Positions 27,596 to 40,291 are shown, numbered from the stretch's first letter. The stretch: 64,000 nt of DNA from Prevotella sp. oral taxon 475 (GCF_018127805.1 NZ_CP072334.1:558001-622000), one strand, 5' to 3'. The notes: generated from the letters alone by a model not told the origin. Made by a program: numbers and translations.

Positions 27596-28435
27596 ATGGA
27601 AGAGAAATTCAAATTGAGAGACGTGGTGCAGGAGACGCTGCTCATACCTCTTTATTATAGAGCCTTAGAAACGCGTCGACCCAAAGGCAATATCTTGAAA
27701 GACGACCTGGCCGAGAGGCTGATCGACCGAATAGATTACGACTTTTCGAAGCTCGATGCCGCCCCACTGAGCAAGTTGGGCTGCGTAGTAAGAGGCAGAT
27801 ATTACGACGATGCCACCCGTCGCTTTCTCTCTTCTCATGGCAATGCCGTCGTTGTGAACGTGGGCTGTGGTCTGGACACACGCTATCAACGCATCCCGGA
27901 GCATGACAAGGCTGTGTTCTACGAGGTGGATCTGCCCGAGGTGATTGAACTTCGGCGTGCGCTGATCCCTGAACCGGCGGGCGATCGCTATCTATCGGCC
28001 TCACTGTTAGACGTGGAATGGATGGACAACCTTCGGGCTGCGCATCCACAAAGCAGTTTTATCTTTATCGTAGAAGGCGTGTTGATGTATTTCTACGAAG
28101 AACAGGTGCGGCAGTTTATCGATCGGATTGCCGAGCGTTTTGCCGGCGGAATGCTCTGCTTCGACGTCTGTGGACCGATGATGAGCAAGCATCGGGTCAA
28201 GCCGGATGCCTTGAAAAACTCGGCGGCAGAAATACGTTCGGGCATTGAAGACGGACATCTCGTGGAGCAATGGAACCCGAAGCTCCGCCTCGTTGAACAG
28301 GCTATTTACATGAATCGCTATCGATCGCGTTGGGGATGGATGGGCTATACGATAGGACTGTCTAAACGACTGTCGTGCAAATTCTCTTCGATGCTGCAAT
28401 ACGAGATCGTAGGATCAACCGAAGATAAAGGCTAA
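27596..28435 (+). CDS. Class I SAM-dependent methyltransferase, leucine-carboxyl-methyltransferase (PPM1/Tcmp) type
   Basis: This is a 279-residue soluble protein. VVNVGCGLDTRYQRI near residue 84 is the SAM-binding motif I in the form typical of the LCM/PPM1 family, followed by FYEVDLPEVIELR (acidic loop) and FIFIVEGVLMYFYEEQVRQF (motif post-II). Bacterial members methylate small molecules or polyketide acids, and most have unknown substrates. It is probably co-transcribed with gpmA (22 bp apart), but no metabolic link is evident. A long terminator follows directly. Confidence 0.85.
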   Translation: MEEKFKLRDVVQETLLIPLYYRALETRRPKGNILKDDLAERLIDRIDYDFSKLDAAPLSKLGCVVRGRYYDDATRRFLSSHGNAVVVNVGCGLDTRYQRIPEHDKAVFYEVDLPEVIELRRALIPEPAGDRYLSASLLDVEWMDNLRAAHPQSSFIFIVEGVLMYFYEEQVRQFIDRIAERFAGGMLCFDVCGPMMSKHRVKPDALKNSAAEIRSGIEDGHLVEQWNPKLRLVEQAIYMNRYRSRWGWMGYTIGLSKRLSCKFSSMLQYEIVGSTEDKG

Positions 28436-28439
28436 AAAC

Positions 28440-28493
28440 AAAGCATCGACGGACGGACAAGAGACCTACTCTGTCCGTCCGTCGATGCTTTGT
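28440..28493 (+). terminator. Rho-independent terminator after the methyltransferase gene
   Basis: A perfect 20-bp stem (28440-28459 with 28472-28491; inner sequence GACGGACGGACA/TGTCCGTCCGTC) with a 12-nt loop lies 4 bp after the stop codon. The trailing T-run is short (TTTGTTC). Confidence 0.85.
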
Positions 28494-28600
28494 TCACCTC
28501 CCAGCGGCCATCCCGCCTGTCTTTTGGGGACGTTCCCTCTCCGTCTGCCTGGTCAACCTTCCCTCCTTGAACACCCAATCACCCACCAATCCATCTACCG

Positions 28601-30370
28601 ATGTCTCCTTTAAAACAACTTTTTGCCTATGCCGGCCGGTTCAAATACCTTACGATGGCCTCCTGGTTCTTGTCGGCAGCCAGTGCATGGGCGGCTCTTG
28701 TGCCCTTCGTTTATATCTGGATGATTCTGCGCGACGTGCTCACCGTGGCTCCACACTTCGAGCGTGCCACGCAAACAGCCCACTACGGATGGATGGCCGT
28801 GGCCTTTTCGTTGCTCTCTATCGGGCTTTATCTTCTGGGGTTGCTCTGTTCACATCTGGCGGCCTTTCGCATAGCCGCCAACATTCGCTCACGCTTGATG
28901 CACCATATCATCACGCTGCCGCAGGGTTTTGTGGGTAATGAGGGGAGTGGAAGCCTGCGTAAGATTGTCAACGAATCGAGTGAGGCCACCGAAACCTATT
29001 TGGCTCATCAGCTTCCCGATAAAGCCGGCAGCATGGCAACACCCATTGGACTGCTTGTTTTGCTGCTCGTTTTCGACTGGAGGCTGGGACTTCTCTCGCT
29101 CTTACCCATGCTGCTGGGCTTCGCCATTATGTATTCTTTCATGACTGGCAAAGAGCTTCAAACCAAAATGGCCGAATATCAGACCGCACTCGACAGCATG
29201 TCGAATCAAGCCGTTGAGTATGTGCGAGGCATTCCCGTGGTCAAAACCTTCGGACAGACGGTGTTTTCGTTCAAGAAATTCAAGCAAGCGATAGACGATT
29301 ACCAACGTTGGGTGATCGATTACACCCGGCAGATGCGCCTGCCTATGGTGTGTTACACTACTGTTATCAATTCCGTCTTCGCCGTTTTGGTGGCGGCTGC
29401 CCTTTATATGGCACAAGAAGGGGTAACACAGACGTTTCTTCTTCATCTGATTTACTATGTCATCATTACGCCCATCATCACCGTGATGCTCACCAGAATT
29501 ATGTATCAGAGTCAGAACAACTTGATTGTTGCCGAGGCTTTGAAGCGCATCAACGGCGTGCTGACTCTGCAACCACTGAGCGAACCCCGAGAAAGCCGTC
29601 TGCCAGAGGATAACTCCATCGTGTTGGAAGAGGTGGTTTTCAGATACAAAGGGGCCGTCAAGAATGCCCTCGACGGTATCTCTCTGCATGTGAAAGCCGG
29701 CGAACAGGTGGCTCTCGTGGGGCCTTCGGGCGGTGGAAAAACTACCTTGGGTCATCTCATCACTCGTTTTTGGGATGTAGATAGCGGTGTGGTGCGAATC
29801 GGAAACGTAGACGTTTGCCACCTCCGCAAAGAAGATTTGATGCGTCAGGTGTCGTTTGTCTTCCAGGATAGTCGTTTGTTAAAGGGGTCGATTCTCGACA
29901 ATGTGCGGCTCGGCAGACCCGAGGCCACTGAGCAAGAGGTGAGAGAGGCATTGCACAAAGCCCAGTGCGACGACATCATCGACAAGCTTCCCGACGGACT
30001 GCACTCCGTCATCGGCACCCAAGGAACTTATCTCTCAGGCGGCGAGCAGCAACGCATTGCCATTGCACGGGTGATGCTTCAAGATACGCCTATCGTGATT
30101 TTGGACGAGGCAACGGCCTTTGCCGACCCCGACAACGAGGCCCGTGTGCAGGCGGCCTTTGCCGAAATGGCGCGCGGAAAGACCGTCATCACCATTGCAC
30201 ACCGCCTCTCTGCGGTGACGAAAGCCCACCGAATCTATGTGCTCAAGGGAGGAAAGATTGTCGAGGAAGGCACCCATCACAGTTTGATCGCCCGCAAAGA
30301 AGGGCTTTATGCACGTCTTTGGGCCGAGTATAACCAATCTGTTCACTGGAACGTAGGAGGGGAAAAATGA
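28601..30370 (+). CDS. ABC exporter half-transporter, subunit 1
   Basis: This is a 589-residue protein with an N-terminal six-helix membrane domain (about 15-310) and a C-terminal ATPase. Walker A is GPSGGGKTTLGH near residue 375, the signature is LSGGEQQRIAIARV and Walker B is IVILDEATAFADPDNE. The AFADPDNE form, where ASLD is usual, is frequent in one half of heterodimeric siderophore/peptide-type exporters. The stop overlaps the next ABC gene (ATGA), so the two subunits are made together. Substrate is unknown; no biosynthetic genes lie nearby. Confidence 0.88.
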   Translation: MSPLKQLFAYAGRFKYLTMASWFLSAASAWAALVPFVYIWMILRDVLTVAPHFERATQTAHYGWMAVAFSLLSIGLYLLGLLCSHLAAFRIAANIRSRLMHHIITLPQGFVGNEGSGSLRKIVNESSEATETYLAHQLPDKAGSMATPIGLLVLLLVFDWRLGLLSLLPMLLGFAIMYSFMTGKELQTKMAEYQTALDSMSNQAVEYVRGIPVVKTFGQTVFSFKKFKQAIDDYQRWVIDYTRQMRLPMVCYTTVINSVFAVLVAAALYMAQEGVTQTFLLHLIYYVIITPIITVMLTRIMYQSQNNLIVAEALKRINGVLTLQPLSEPRESRLPEDNSIVLEEVVFRYKGAVKNALDGISLHVKAGEQVALVGPSGGGKTTLGHLITRFWDVDSGVVRIGNVDVCHLRKEDLMRQVSFVFQDSRLLKGSILDNVRLGRPEATEQEVREALHKAQCDDIIDKLPDGLHSVIGTQGTYLSGGEQQRIAIARVMLQDTPIVILDEATAFADPDNEARVQAAFAEMARGKTVITIAHRLSAVTKAHRIYVLKGGKIVEEGTHHSLIARKEGLYARLWAEYNQSVHWNVGGEK

Positions 30371-32094
30371 AACTGAAACGCATCTTACAACATCGTTACG
30401 CCCTCTCTTCACAGGGTGCAACCGACCTGATGAAGGCCTGTTTGGCCAGTTGTGCAACCTACATCGTGCTGATGATGCCCGTCGGACTGCTCTATTATCT
30501 GGTCGCCGATCTGATTCAAGGCGGCACCATCGCTACGCCACGTGCCGTCCTTTACGGGCTGGGTGCCGTGCTTTGTCTGCTGTTCATCGCCCTGACCACC
30601 CGCTTTCAGTACAACGCAACCTTCTTTGCCACCTATGTGGAAAGTGGAATCCGGCGCGTAACGCTGGCAGAACGATTGCGGAAATTGCCGCTTTCGTTCT
30701 TCGGAAAGAAAGACCTGGCCGACCTCACCAGCAGAATGATGGCCGATTGTGCCACCCTCGAGACAGCATCTTCCCACTATATTCCTCAGTTTTTCGGCAG
30801 TTTGCTCTCGCTCATCCCTATCTCTGTGGGCCTTTTCCTCTTCGATTGGCAACTGGCTTTGGCCGCATTGTGGCCCTTACCGGTGTGTTGTGTCATCATG
30901 GTCTTTGCGCCGAAGTTGCAAAACCGGTTAGGTCGGCGGCAGATGGCGGCCAAGATGGCCTGCGCCGACGGCATACAAGAGTGCTTGGAAGCCCTTCGCG
31001 ACCTACGGGCAAATAACGCTGAGGAAACGTATATGCAAGGATTGGACACGAAAATCAAAGCTGTGGAACGCCGAGCTTTCATAAGCGAACTCGGCCTGTC
31101 GGCTTTTGTGGTTTCGGCACAGATGATTCTGCGATTCGGAATTGTCTCTGTGGCTCTTGTCGGCAGCATTTTGCTCACCGAGGGACGCTTGGACGTGCTC
31201 ACGTTTTTTGCGTTTCTGCTCACCGTCTCTCGTCTTTACGACCCACTTTCCGAGTCGCTCATTCACCTTGCGGCCCTCATAACCCTCAACGTGCAGACCG
31301 AACGGATGAACGAAATTCTCGAACATCCCCTGCAAGAAGGCTCCGATAGGCTCTCTAATCAGGGGTTCGACATCGTCTTCTCTCACGTGAGCTTTGCTTA
31401 TGATGCTGCAACGCCCGTACTGTCGGACGTCTCGTTCACCGCCCGACAGGGGGAAGTGACAGCTATCATCGGACCTTCGGGTGGCGGAAAAACCACCATC
31501 TCGCGCTTAGCTGCCCGCTTTTGGGACATCCCCCAACCGGGAAAAATCACCGTAGGAGGGATGGATATTGCCACCATCGACCCCGAAAGACTACTCTCAC
31601 TCTATTCTATCGTGTTTCAGGACGTGACGCTTTTCAACAACAGCATTCTTGAAAATATCCGTATCGGACGGAAAAATGCCACCGACGAAGAGGTCATGGC
31701 CGCAGCCCGACTGGCTCATTGCGACGAGTTTGTCGAGCTATTGCCGCAGGGATGGCACACGCAGATTGGCGAAAACGGGGCCGAGCTGTCTGGCGGCGAA
31801 CGTCAACGCCTCTCTCTGGCACGGGCTTTCTTGAAGGATGCGCCCATCATTCTGCTCGATGAAGCCACGGCTTCGCTCGATGTGGAGAATGAGACGATGA
31901 TACAAGAGGCCCTCTCTCGGCTCATTCGGAATAAAACGGTGCTTATCATTGCCCATCGGTTGCGTACGGTTGCGGGAGCTGACAACATCGTTGTGCTCAG
32001 TGAGGGATGCGTCGTTCAGCAGGGAACCGCACAACAACTCTATCAAGAGACGGACGGCCTCTACCGCGAAATGGTGGAGAAACAAAGGACTTGA
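30367..32094 (+). CDS. ABC exporter half-transporter, subunit 2
   Basis: This is a 575-residue protein with a membrane domain (about 20-300) and an ATPase with Walker A GPSGGGKTTISR, signature LSGGERQRLSLARAF, and Walker B IILLDEATASLDVENE with the catalytic Glu. IVFQDVTLFNNSILENIRIG is the Q-loop region. It starts inside the stop codon of subunit 1 (4-bp overlap) and would form the partner of a heterodimeric exporter. Both subunits have a canonical-looking catalytic Glu after Walker B, so neither site is obviously dead. Cargo is unknown. Confidence 0.88.
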   Translation: MKLKRILQHRYALSSQGATDLMKACLASCATYIVLMMPVGLLYYLVADLIQGGTIATPRAVLYGLGAVLCLLFIALTTRFQYNATFFATYVESGIRRVTLAERLRKLPLSFFGKKDLADLTSRMMADCATLETASSHYIPQFFGSLLSLIPISVGLFLFDWQLALAALWPLPVCCVIMVFAPKLQNRLGRRQMAAKMACADGIQECLEALRDLRANNAEETYMQGLDTKIKAVERRAFISELGLSAFVVSAQMILRFGIVSVALVGSILLTEGRLDVLTFFAFLLTVSRLYDPLSESLIHLAALITLNVQTERMNEILEHPLQEGSDRLSNQGFDIVFSHVSFAYDAATPVLSDVSFTARQGEVTAIIGPSGGGKTTISRLAARFWDIPQPGKITVGGMDIATIDPERLLSLYSIVFQDVTLFNNSILENIRIGRKNATDEEVMAAARLAHCDEFVELLPQGWHTQIGENGAELSGGERQRLSLARAFLKDAPIILLDEATASLDVENETMIQEALSRLIRNKTVLIIAHRLRTVAGADNIVVLSEGCVVQQGTAQQLYQETDGLYREMVEKQRT

Positions 32095-32140
32095 TAGGTA
32101 GAAAGAAACGTGTTGATTTTCAGGTGTTTAGAAGATGCTT

Positions 32141-32225
32141 TGCAAAAGCTTAGCTTTTACACGTCAAAAGCTAAGAAAATGGCATGCAAAAGCTAAGAGA
32201 TGGGCGTGCGAAAGCTTAGCTTTTA
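32141..32225. repeat. 22-bp-period repeat element, copy 4
   Basis: Cores begin at 32144 (AAAAGCTTAG), 32166 (AAAAGCTAAG), 32188 (AAAAGCTAAG) and 32210 (GAAAGCTTAG), exactly 22 bp apart. The 12-bp spacers also look related: AAAATGGCATGC and AGATGGGCGTGC. It lies between the ABC genes and the beta-galactosidase gene. Confidence 0.9.
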
Positions 32226-32380
32226 AGAAGTAAGGAGGAAAGTAGTAAGTAGTAAGGAGGGAGGTAGTAAGGAGTAAGGAAGAAAGTAGTAAGAAGTAAG
32301 GAGGGGAATAGTAAGAAGTGAGGAGGGAAGTAGGAAGGAGTAAGAAGGGAAGAAATGGAGTGGGGAAGGAGCAAGGAGGG
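32226..32380. repeat. Polypurine tract of imperfect AGTAAGGAGG-type repeats
   Basis: About 150 bp are almost entirely A and G on the + strand apart from regular single T residues: repeats of AGTAAG, AAGGAGGGA and AAGTAGTAAG. It directly abuts the repeat element at 32225. It is too degenerate to be protein coding and is followed by the beta-galactosidase promoter region. Strand-asymmetric tracts like this arise by slippage. Confidence 0.8.
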
Positions 32381-32424
32381 GTGTTAAAGTTCCCGATTTG
32401 CATAGACGTTACAAGAAAAACGAG

Positions 32425-35715
<3,291 letters not shown>

Positions 35716-35831
35716 CAGAGCCATTTCTATGTGAGTTCGAGCTATGTTGGGGATGTTCTTATGCCAACTATCCCATAGGAACGCTTTTCTCGTTCTTCTT
35801 AGCTCCTTCCTACTCTTCTCCTTTCTTCTCT

Positions 35832-35910
35832 ATCTCTTAGCTTTTGCACCCCATTTTCTTAGCTTTTGAGTTGTAAAAGCTAAGAAAATGGGGTGCAAAA
35901 GCTAAGAGAT
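35832..35910. repeat. 22-bp-period repeat element, copy 5: perfect inverted repeat with 36-bp arms
   Basis: Arms 35832-35867 and 35875-35910 are perfectly complementary over 36 bp with a 7-nt loop (GAGTTGT). Each arm holds two cores 22 bp apart (35836 and 35858; 35875 and 35897). It lies in the 310-bp convergent gap between the beta-galactosidase and der genes, where the hairpin could end transcription from either side. The remainder of the gap shows nothing else. Confidence 0.95.
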
Positions 35911-36025
35911 GGGAATACGTTTTCTAAGCGCCTGATTTCCAGCTATATATAAAGAGGGTTCCTTTCTGCCGGATAGAAACGCTTCATCTCGTCGAACTTG
36001 TTGATGAGACTCCTGCAAAGCAGGT

Positions 36026-37339
36026 TTATTTCTGTCGGATAAACACGTTGATAGGGCAACCGTGCATATCCCAATTTTCGCGTATCTTATTTTCGAGAAA
36101 GCGGCGATAGTTCTCTTTGACATATTGCGGCAGATTGGCATAGAACACAAACGAGGGGATCTGCGTGTTGGGTAACTGCGTGCAATACTTGATTTTGATG
36201 TACTTCCCTTTGGTGGAAGGTGGTGGATAAGCTTCGATCAGCGGGAGCATCACCTCGTTGAGTTTCGAGGTTCCCACACGTGCTTTACGGTTGAGATACA
36301 CCTGCTTGGCCGTCTCGAGCACACGGAAGATACGCTGCTTGGTGAGGGCCGAGGCAAAGATGATGGGGAAATCGACAAAGGGAGCCATGCGTTCGCGGAT
36401 GGCATTTTCGAAGGTCTTGATGACGTTTTGGTCTTTGTCCTGCACCAAATCCCACTTGTTGACTACGACGACAAGCGACTTCTGGTTCTTCTGTATCAAC
36501 TGAAAGATGTTCATGTCCTGTGCTTCGATGCCGCGGGTGGCATCGATCATCAGGATGCAAACATCGCTATGCTCGATGGAACGGATGGAACGCATGACGC
36601 TGTAGAATTCCAAATCCTCGGTGACTTTGTTCTTTCGACGTATCCCGGCGGTATCAACGAGATAGAAATCGAACCCGAATTTATCGAAGCGCGTATAGAT
36701 ACTGTCGCGTGTCGTGCCGGCTATCTCGGTAACGATATTGCGGTCTTCGCCGATGAAAGCGTTGATGATGCTGCTCTTTCCGGCATTGGGGCGGCCCACA
36801 ACGGCAAAGCGCGGGATGCCGTCTTCTACCTCTTCGGTCTCTACGGGCTGGAGTTTGTCGAGCACAACGTCGAGCAAGTCGCCCGTTCCGCTTCCCGTTG
36901 CTGCACTAATGGGATAGGGGTCGCCCAGTCCGAGCGAATAGAACACCGGAGCTTCGTATATCTGTTCGTTGCTGTCGGCTTTGTTTACCACCAGCACTAC
37001 GGGCACCTTTGTTCGGCGTAAAATGGCGGCCACGTCTTCGTCCAGGTCGGTTATGCCGGTGTTGACATCGACGAGGAAGAGCACAAGATCGGCCTCTTCG
37101 GTGGCAATGAGCACCTGACGACGGATGGCATCCTCGAAGATGTCTTCCGAATTGACTACCCATCCGCCCGTGTCTACTACGGAAAACTCGCGTCCTGCCC
37201 AGTCGCACTTACCGTATTGACGGTCTCGTGTGGTGCCGGCAGTATCGCTAACGATAGCACTACGGGTCTTTGTGAGTCGATTAAATAAGGTGGATTTGCC
37301 CACATTGGGCCGTCCAACGATTGCTACTAAATTTGCCAT
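36026..37339 (-). CDS. der: Ribosome-biogenesis GTPase Der
   Basis: This is 437 residues with two tandem GTPase domains and a C-terminal KH-like domain. The first P-loop is [11 protein letters not shown] at residue 8 with DTAGTTRDR and VNKADSNE; the second is [11 protein letters not shown] near residue 180 with [10 protein letters not shown] and [12 protein letters not shown]. It acts in assembly of the 50S subunit. It starts 6 bp after the era stop, so the two GTPases are co-transcribed. Length and motifs are standard. Confidence 0.97.
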   Translation of the reverse strand: MANLVAIVGRPNVGKSTLFNRLTKTRSAIVSDTAGTTRDRQYGKCDWAGREFSVVDTGGWVVNSEDIFEDAIRRQVLIATEEADLVLFLVDVNTGITDLDEDVAAILRRTKVPVVLVVNKADSNEQIYEAPVFYSLGLGDPYPISAATGSGTGDLLDVVLDKLQPVETEEVEDGIPRFAVVGRPNAGKSSIINAFIGEDRNIVTEIAGTTRDSIYTRFDKFGFDFYLVDTAGIRRKNKVTEDLEFYSVMRSIRSIEHSDVCILMIDATRGIEAQDMNIFQLIQKNQKSLVVVVNKWDLVQDKDQNVIKTFENAIRERMAPFVDFPIIFASALTKQRIFRVLETAKQVYLNRKARVGTSKLNEVMLPLIEAYPPPSTKGKYIKIKYCTQLPNTQIPSFVFYANLPQYVKENYRRFLENKIRENWDMHGCPINVFIRQK

Positions 37340-37345
37340 GTCTTT

Positions 37346-38227
37346 TTATTCTGGGTTATAACCGAAACCGTCTAATTCTCTTTTTGAGCTGCGCCAGTCT
37401 TTATCTACCTTCACAAAGGTCTCGAGATAGATGCTCTTATCGAAGAAACGTTCCAATGTTTTGCGAGCCTCCGTGCTCACTTTCTTCAACGCCACGCCTT
37501 GATGACCAATGATAATGCCTTTCTGACTGTCGCGTTCCACATAGATGACGGCGTTGATATGGATGATTTTCTCTGTCTCTTTGAAACTTTCTACCTTCAC
37601 TTCCACCGAGTAAGGCACCTCTTTATCGTAGTAGAGCAGTATCTTTTCGCGGATGATCTCGCTCACGAAGAATCGCGCCGGCTTATCGGTGAGCTGATCT
37701 TTGTCGAAGTAAGGCGGAGAATCGGGCAAGAGTTCTTTGATTCGTTTGAGCAATAGGTCGGTGCCAAACTTGTTCTTAGCCGATATGGGAAGTATCTCTG
37801 CGTTGGGCAATAGCTTGTGCCAACGCTCCACAATATGTGCCAACGCCTTTGGATTGCTCTCATCTATCTTGTTGATGAGCAGCAGAACGGGAATCGTCAT
37901 CCCTCGTACTTTCTCCAAGAAGTCGAGGTTTTTCTCGGGATTTTCAACCACATCGGTGACATAAAGCAACACATCGGCATCTTTTAGAGCTGATTCGGAA
38001 AAGGCCAACATCGACTCTTGCAGTTTGTAATTAGGTTTGAGCACTCCCGGTGTGTCCGAGAATACAATCTGCATGTCGTCTGTATTGACGATGCCCATGA
38101 TGCGATGGCGTGTGGTTTGTGCCTTAAAGGTGGCTATCGAGATACGTTCGCCCACCAATTGGTTCATCAACGTGCTCTTCCCCACATTGGGATTGCCCAC
38201 GATGTTTACAAATCCTGCTTTATGCAT
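37346..38227 (-). CDS. era: GTPase Era
   Basis: This is 293 residues from the ATG at 38227; an in-frame ATG 30 bp upstream is less likely. G motifs are [24 protein letters not shown] and NKIDE. The C-terminal KH domain (about 205-290) contains GIIIGHQGVALKKV. Era binds 16S rRNA near its 3' end and takes part in 30S assembly. A terminator hairpin (38246-38281) separates it from fabH upstream, so era-der may have its own promoter within a short 90-bp gap, although none was recognised. Confidence 0.96.
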   Translation of the reverse strand: MHKAGFVNIVGNPNVGKSTLMNQLVGERISIATFKAQTTRHRIMGIVNTDDMQIVFSDTPGVLKPNYKLQESMLAFSESALKDADVLLYVTDVVENPEKNLDFLEKVRGMTIPVLLLINKIDESNPKALAHIVERWHKLLPNAEILPISAKNKFGTDLLLKRIKELLPDSPPYFDKDQLTDKPARFFVSEIIREKILLYYDKEVPYSVEVKVESFKETEKIIHINAVIYVERDSQKGIIIGHQGVALKKVSTEARKTLERFFDKSIYLETFVKVDKDWRSSKRELDGFGYNPE

Positions 38228-38245
38228 AGTGGTTTCTTTTAGGCC

Positions 38246-38281
38246 AAAAAGACGCATCTTTCATACAAAAGGATGCGTCTT
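38246..38281 (-). terminator. Rho-independent terminator after fabH
   Basis: On the - strand, a 10-bp stem (GATGCGTCTT... read from 38281, with AAGACGCATC at 38249-38258 on the + strand) and a loop of about 13 nt run into TTTTT. It lies 37 bp after the fabH stop and before era. Confidence 0.75.
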
Positions 38282-38317
38282 CTCTGATAATTACCTATTG
38301 AAGTTGAAGTTCCTATT

Positions 38318-39340
38318 TCATTTATTCTGCTCTGCCGCCTCAGCTCCGTCGTATGCCCACTTATAATAAGACGCGCCATGAACGAAACCTGCGCCAAAGG
38401 CAGTGAAGAGAATGTTGTCTCCTTTCTTCAGTTGCTTTTCAAAATCCCACAGCACCAACGGCATGCAAGCTGCGCTGGTGTTGCCGTAACGTTGAATGTT
38501 GACCAGCACTTTCTCCATCGGAGCACCCACTCTTTTTGCCACAGCTTCGATGATACGCAGGTTGGCTTGATGCGGAACGATATAGTCTACGTCGTCCTTT
38601 GTCAGCTTGTTGCGTTCCATTAGCTTGGTGCAATCGTCGCCCATAGCCGATACAGCGTAGCGATAAACGGTGCGACCCTCTTGGTAGGTGTAGTGTAAAT
38701 GATGGTCGACGGTGAACTGCGACGACGGACAAACCGATCCTCCGGCTTTCACATGCAGGAAAGGAAGCCCTATGCCGTCTGCCAAGTGGAGTGAATCCAT
38801 CAGTCCGACGTTCTCTTCCATTGTGCCTTCTACCATCACGGCACCGGCTCCATCGCCAAAGAGCGGACACGTAGCGCGGTCGGAATAGTCGGTGATGGCC
38901 GACATTTTATCGGCTCCGATCACGATGATACGCTTGTGTCGGCCGCTCTGAATCATGTTGCACGCCACATCAAAGGCATACATGAATCCGCAACAGGCTG
39001 CCGAAAAGTCGAACGCAAAGGCCTTTTTTAAGCCTAATTTGCCTAAAACAATCGATGCAGTGGAAGGATGGATATAGTCGGGTGTGGTCGTAGCGACGAT
39101 AACAGCATCGATACTGTCGGGGTCTGCCCCAGTCTTTTTCATCAGAAGTCTCGCCGCTTTTCGCGCCAAATAAGACGTTCCAAGTCCCTCTTCCGTCAGG
39201 ATGCGGCGTTCTTTGATGCCCGTACGCGTAGTAATCCATTCGTCATTAGTGTCTACCATCCTCGAGAGCTCTTCGTTATTGAGCACATAATCGGGGATAT
39301 AGCCTGCGACGCCTGTGATTATCGCATTAATTTTATCCAT
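38318..39340 (-). CDS. fabH: Beta-ketoacyl-ACP synthase III
   Basis: This is 340 residues from the ATG at 39340, whose A overlaps the rpmF stop (TAATG). Thiolase-fold motifs: catalytic Cys in FSAACCGFMYA near residue 118, His in VPHQANLRII near 260, and Asn in YGNTSAACMP near 290. It starts fatty-acid synthesis by condensing acetyl-CoA with malonyl-ACP. The 1-bp overlap shows translational coupling with rpmF, and the DUF177-rpmF-fabH order is widely conserved. The C-terminal tail (YDGAEAAEQNK) is a little longer than usual. Confidence 0.96.
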   Translation of the reverse strand: MDKINAIITGVAGYIPDYVLNNEELSRMVDTNDEWITTRTGIKERRILTEEGLGTSYLARKAARLLMKKTGADPDSIDAVIVATTTPDYIHPSTASIVLGKLGLKKAFAFDFSAACCGFMYAFDVACNMIQSGRHKRIIVIGADKMSAITDYSDRATCPLFGDGAGAVMVEGTMEENVGLMDSLHLADGIGLPFLHVKAGGSVCPSSQFTVDHHLHYTYQEGRTVYRYAVSAMGDDCTKLMERNKLTKDDVDYIVPHQANLRIIEAVAKRVGAPMEKVLVNIQRYGNTSAACMPLVLWDFEKQLKKGDNILFTAFGAGFVHGASYYKWAYDGAEAAEQNK

Positions 39341-39528
39341 TATTCTGCAATCTCTTCCTTGACGATAGCCACCTTTCCGCGGTATTGTCCGCAGGTGGGA
39401 CAAACGGTATGATATACATGATAAGCGCCACAGTTAGGGCAAAGTGCCAGTGTAGGAGCAACAGCCTTATCGTGAGTTCTTCTCTTCAGCGTGCGAGTTT
39501 TCGACTGTCTTCTTTTAGGATGTGCCAT
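39340..39528 (-). CDS. rpmF: 50S ribosomal protein L32
   Basis: This is a 62-residue protein beginning MAHPKRRQSKTRTLKRR, the standard L32 start. A zinc ribbon of two CxxC pairs, CPNCGAYH and CPTCGQYRGK, sits in the centre. It lies 6 bp after the DUF177 gene and overlaps fabH by 1 bp. The four-cysteine form suggests no zinc-independent adaptation. Confidence 0.97.
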   Translation of the reverse strand: MAHPKRRQSKTRTLKRRTHDKAVAPTLALCPNCGAYHVYHTVCPTCGQYRGKVAIVKEEIAE

Positions 39529-39534
39529 TTTGTT

Positions 39535-40068
39535 TTAATCTTTAATATTGTTTTTTATTTGTTTCAGTTTCATCCACCGTGGGTCTACGGCCTGTTCTGT
39601 CGGTCCGTTTCCATCGGTATGAGCCACATGTGCCTTGAGGCTGTCTATCATTTCGGGGTTACATAGGCCAGATTCGTGCACATGTCGAATAGGAATAGCC
39701 AGTGCAATCGTCTCGTAAACGAACCACGACAGGTCGAGAACACCGCTTTCTTCTTCCACGATCACCATCTCTTCGCTTTCCGAATTTGCTTCTCCGAATC
39801 TCACAATCAGTCGATGATCCGTGTCGACAGACTGCTGCATTTCGTCGAGACAGAGGTCGCAAGGAATGCTGACCGAACCTTTTACATGAAAGTTCAGCTC
39901 GAAAAGATCGACTCTTCTGTCGACTTCCAGCTCTACTTTGAGCTCTCCTCTTTGCACTTCGGGCGCGTCAATAGCCCGAAAAAAGTCGTCGTTTACGTCG
40001 AATTCCATTCGGGTTACGCCTTGGCCAAGTGTCTTGAGGTTGATTTGAAAGGTTTCCAAGTCACACAT
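39535..40068 (-). CDS. yceD: DUF177 (YceD) protein linked to 23S rRNA accumulation
   Basis: This is 177 residues from the ATG at 40068. The N terminus (FQINLKTLGQG, then FDVNDDFF) and the pair CDLCLDEM near residue 75 are typical of the DUF177 family. Its gene sits before rpmF across bacteria. Family members affect 23S rRNA accumulation. A -7 box lies only 9 bp upstream of the chosen ATG; if both are right, the mRNA would have almost no leader. An internal ATG at 40008 is possible but would cut off conserved residues. Confidence 0.88.
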   Translation of the reverse strand: MCDLETFQINLKTLGQGVTRMEFDVNDDFFRAIDAPEVQRGELKVELEVDRRVDLFELNFHVKGSVSIPCDLCLDEMQQSVDTDHRLIVRFGEANSESEEMVIVEEESGVLDLSWFVYETIALAIPIRHVHESGLCNPEMIDSLKAHVAHTDGNGPTEQAVDPRWMKLKQIKNNIKD

Positions 40069-40076
40069 TTGGTGTG

Positions 40077-40084
40077 CAAAGTTA
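40077..40084 (-). promoter_or_regulatory. Probable -7 box (TAACTTTG) of the DUF177-rpmF-fabH operon
   Basis: On the - strand TAACTTTG ends 9 bp before the DUF177 ATG. No TTTG lies 19-21 bp further up, so the -33 element is missing or weak. Confidence 0.45.
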
Positions 40085-40291
40085 CAAAGATTTTCTGATA
40101 TGTGGAGACGAGACCGCAAAAAAATTATCTCTGTGTGATGTCAAAACCGCAAACAGCACGGCAGACATAAGTCTTTTGAAAGAGCCAAACGAACGGGCGC
40201 AACTTATTGACGCGGGACGCGTAACGCCGCAGATGTTTAAGTATATGATAAGTCGTTGCGTATCAATATTTTAGAAATTGATTTTCAAACA

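Noticed and set aside
36428..37021. A 197-codon open frame on the + strand inside der
   Set aside because: It is antisense to both GTPase domains of Der and shows no motif of its own.
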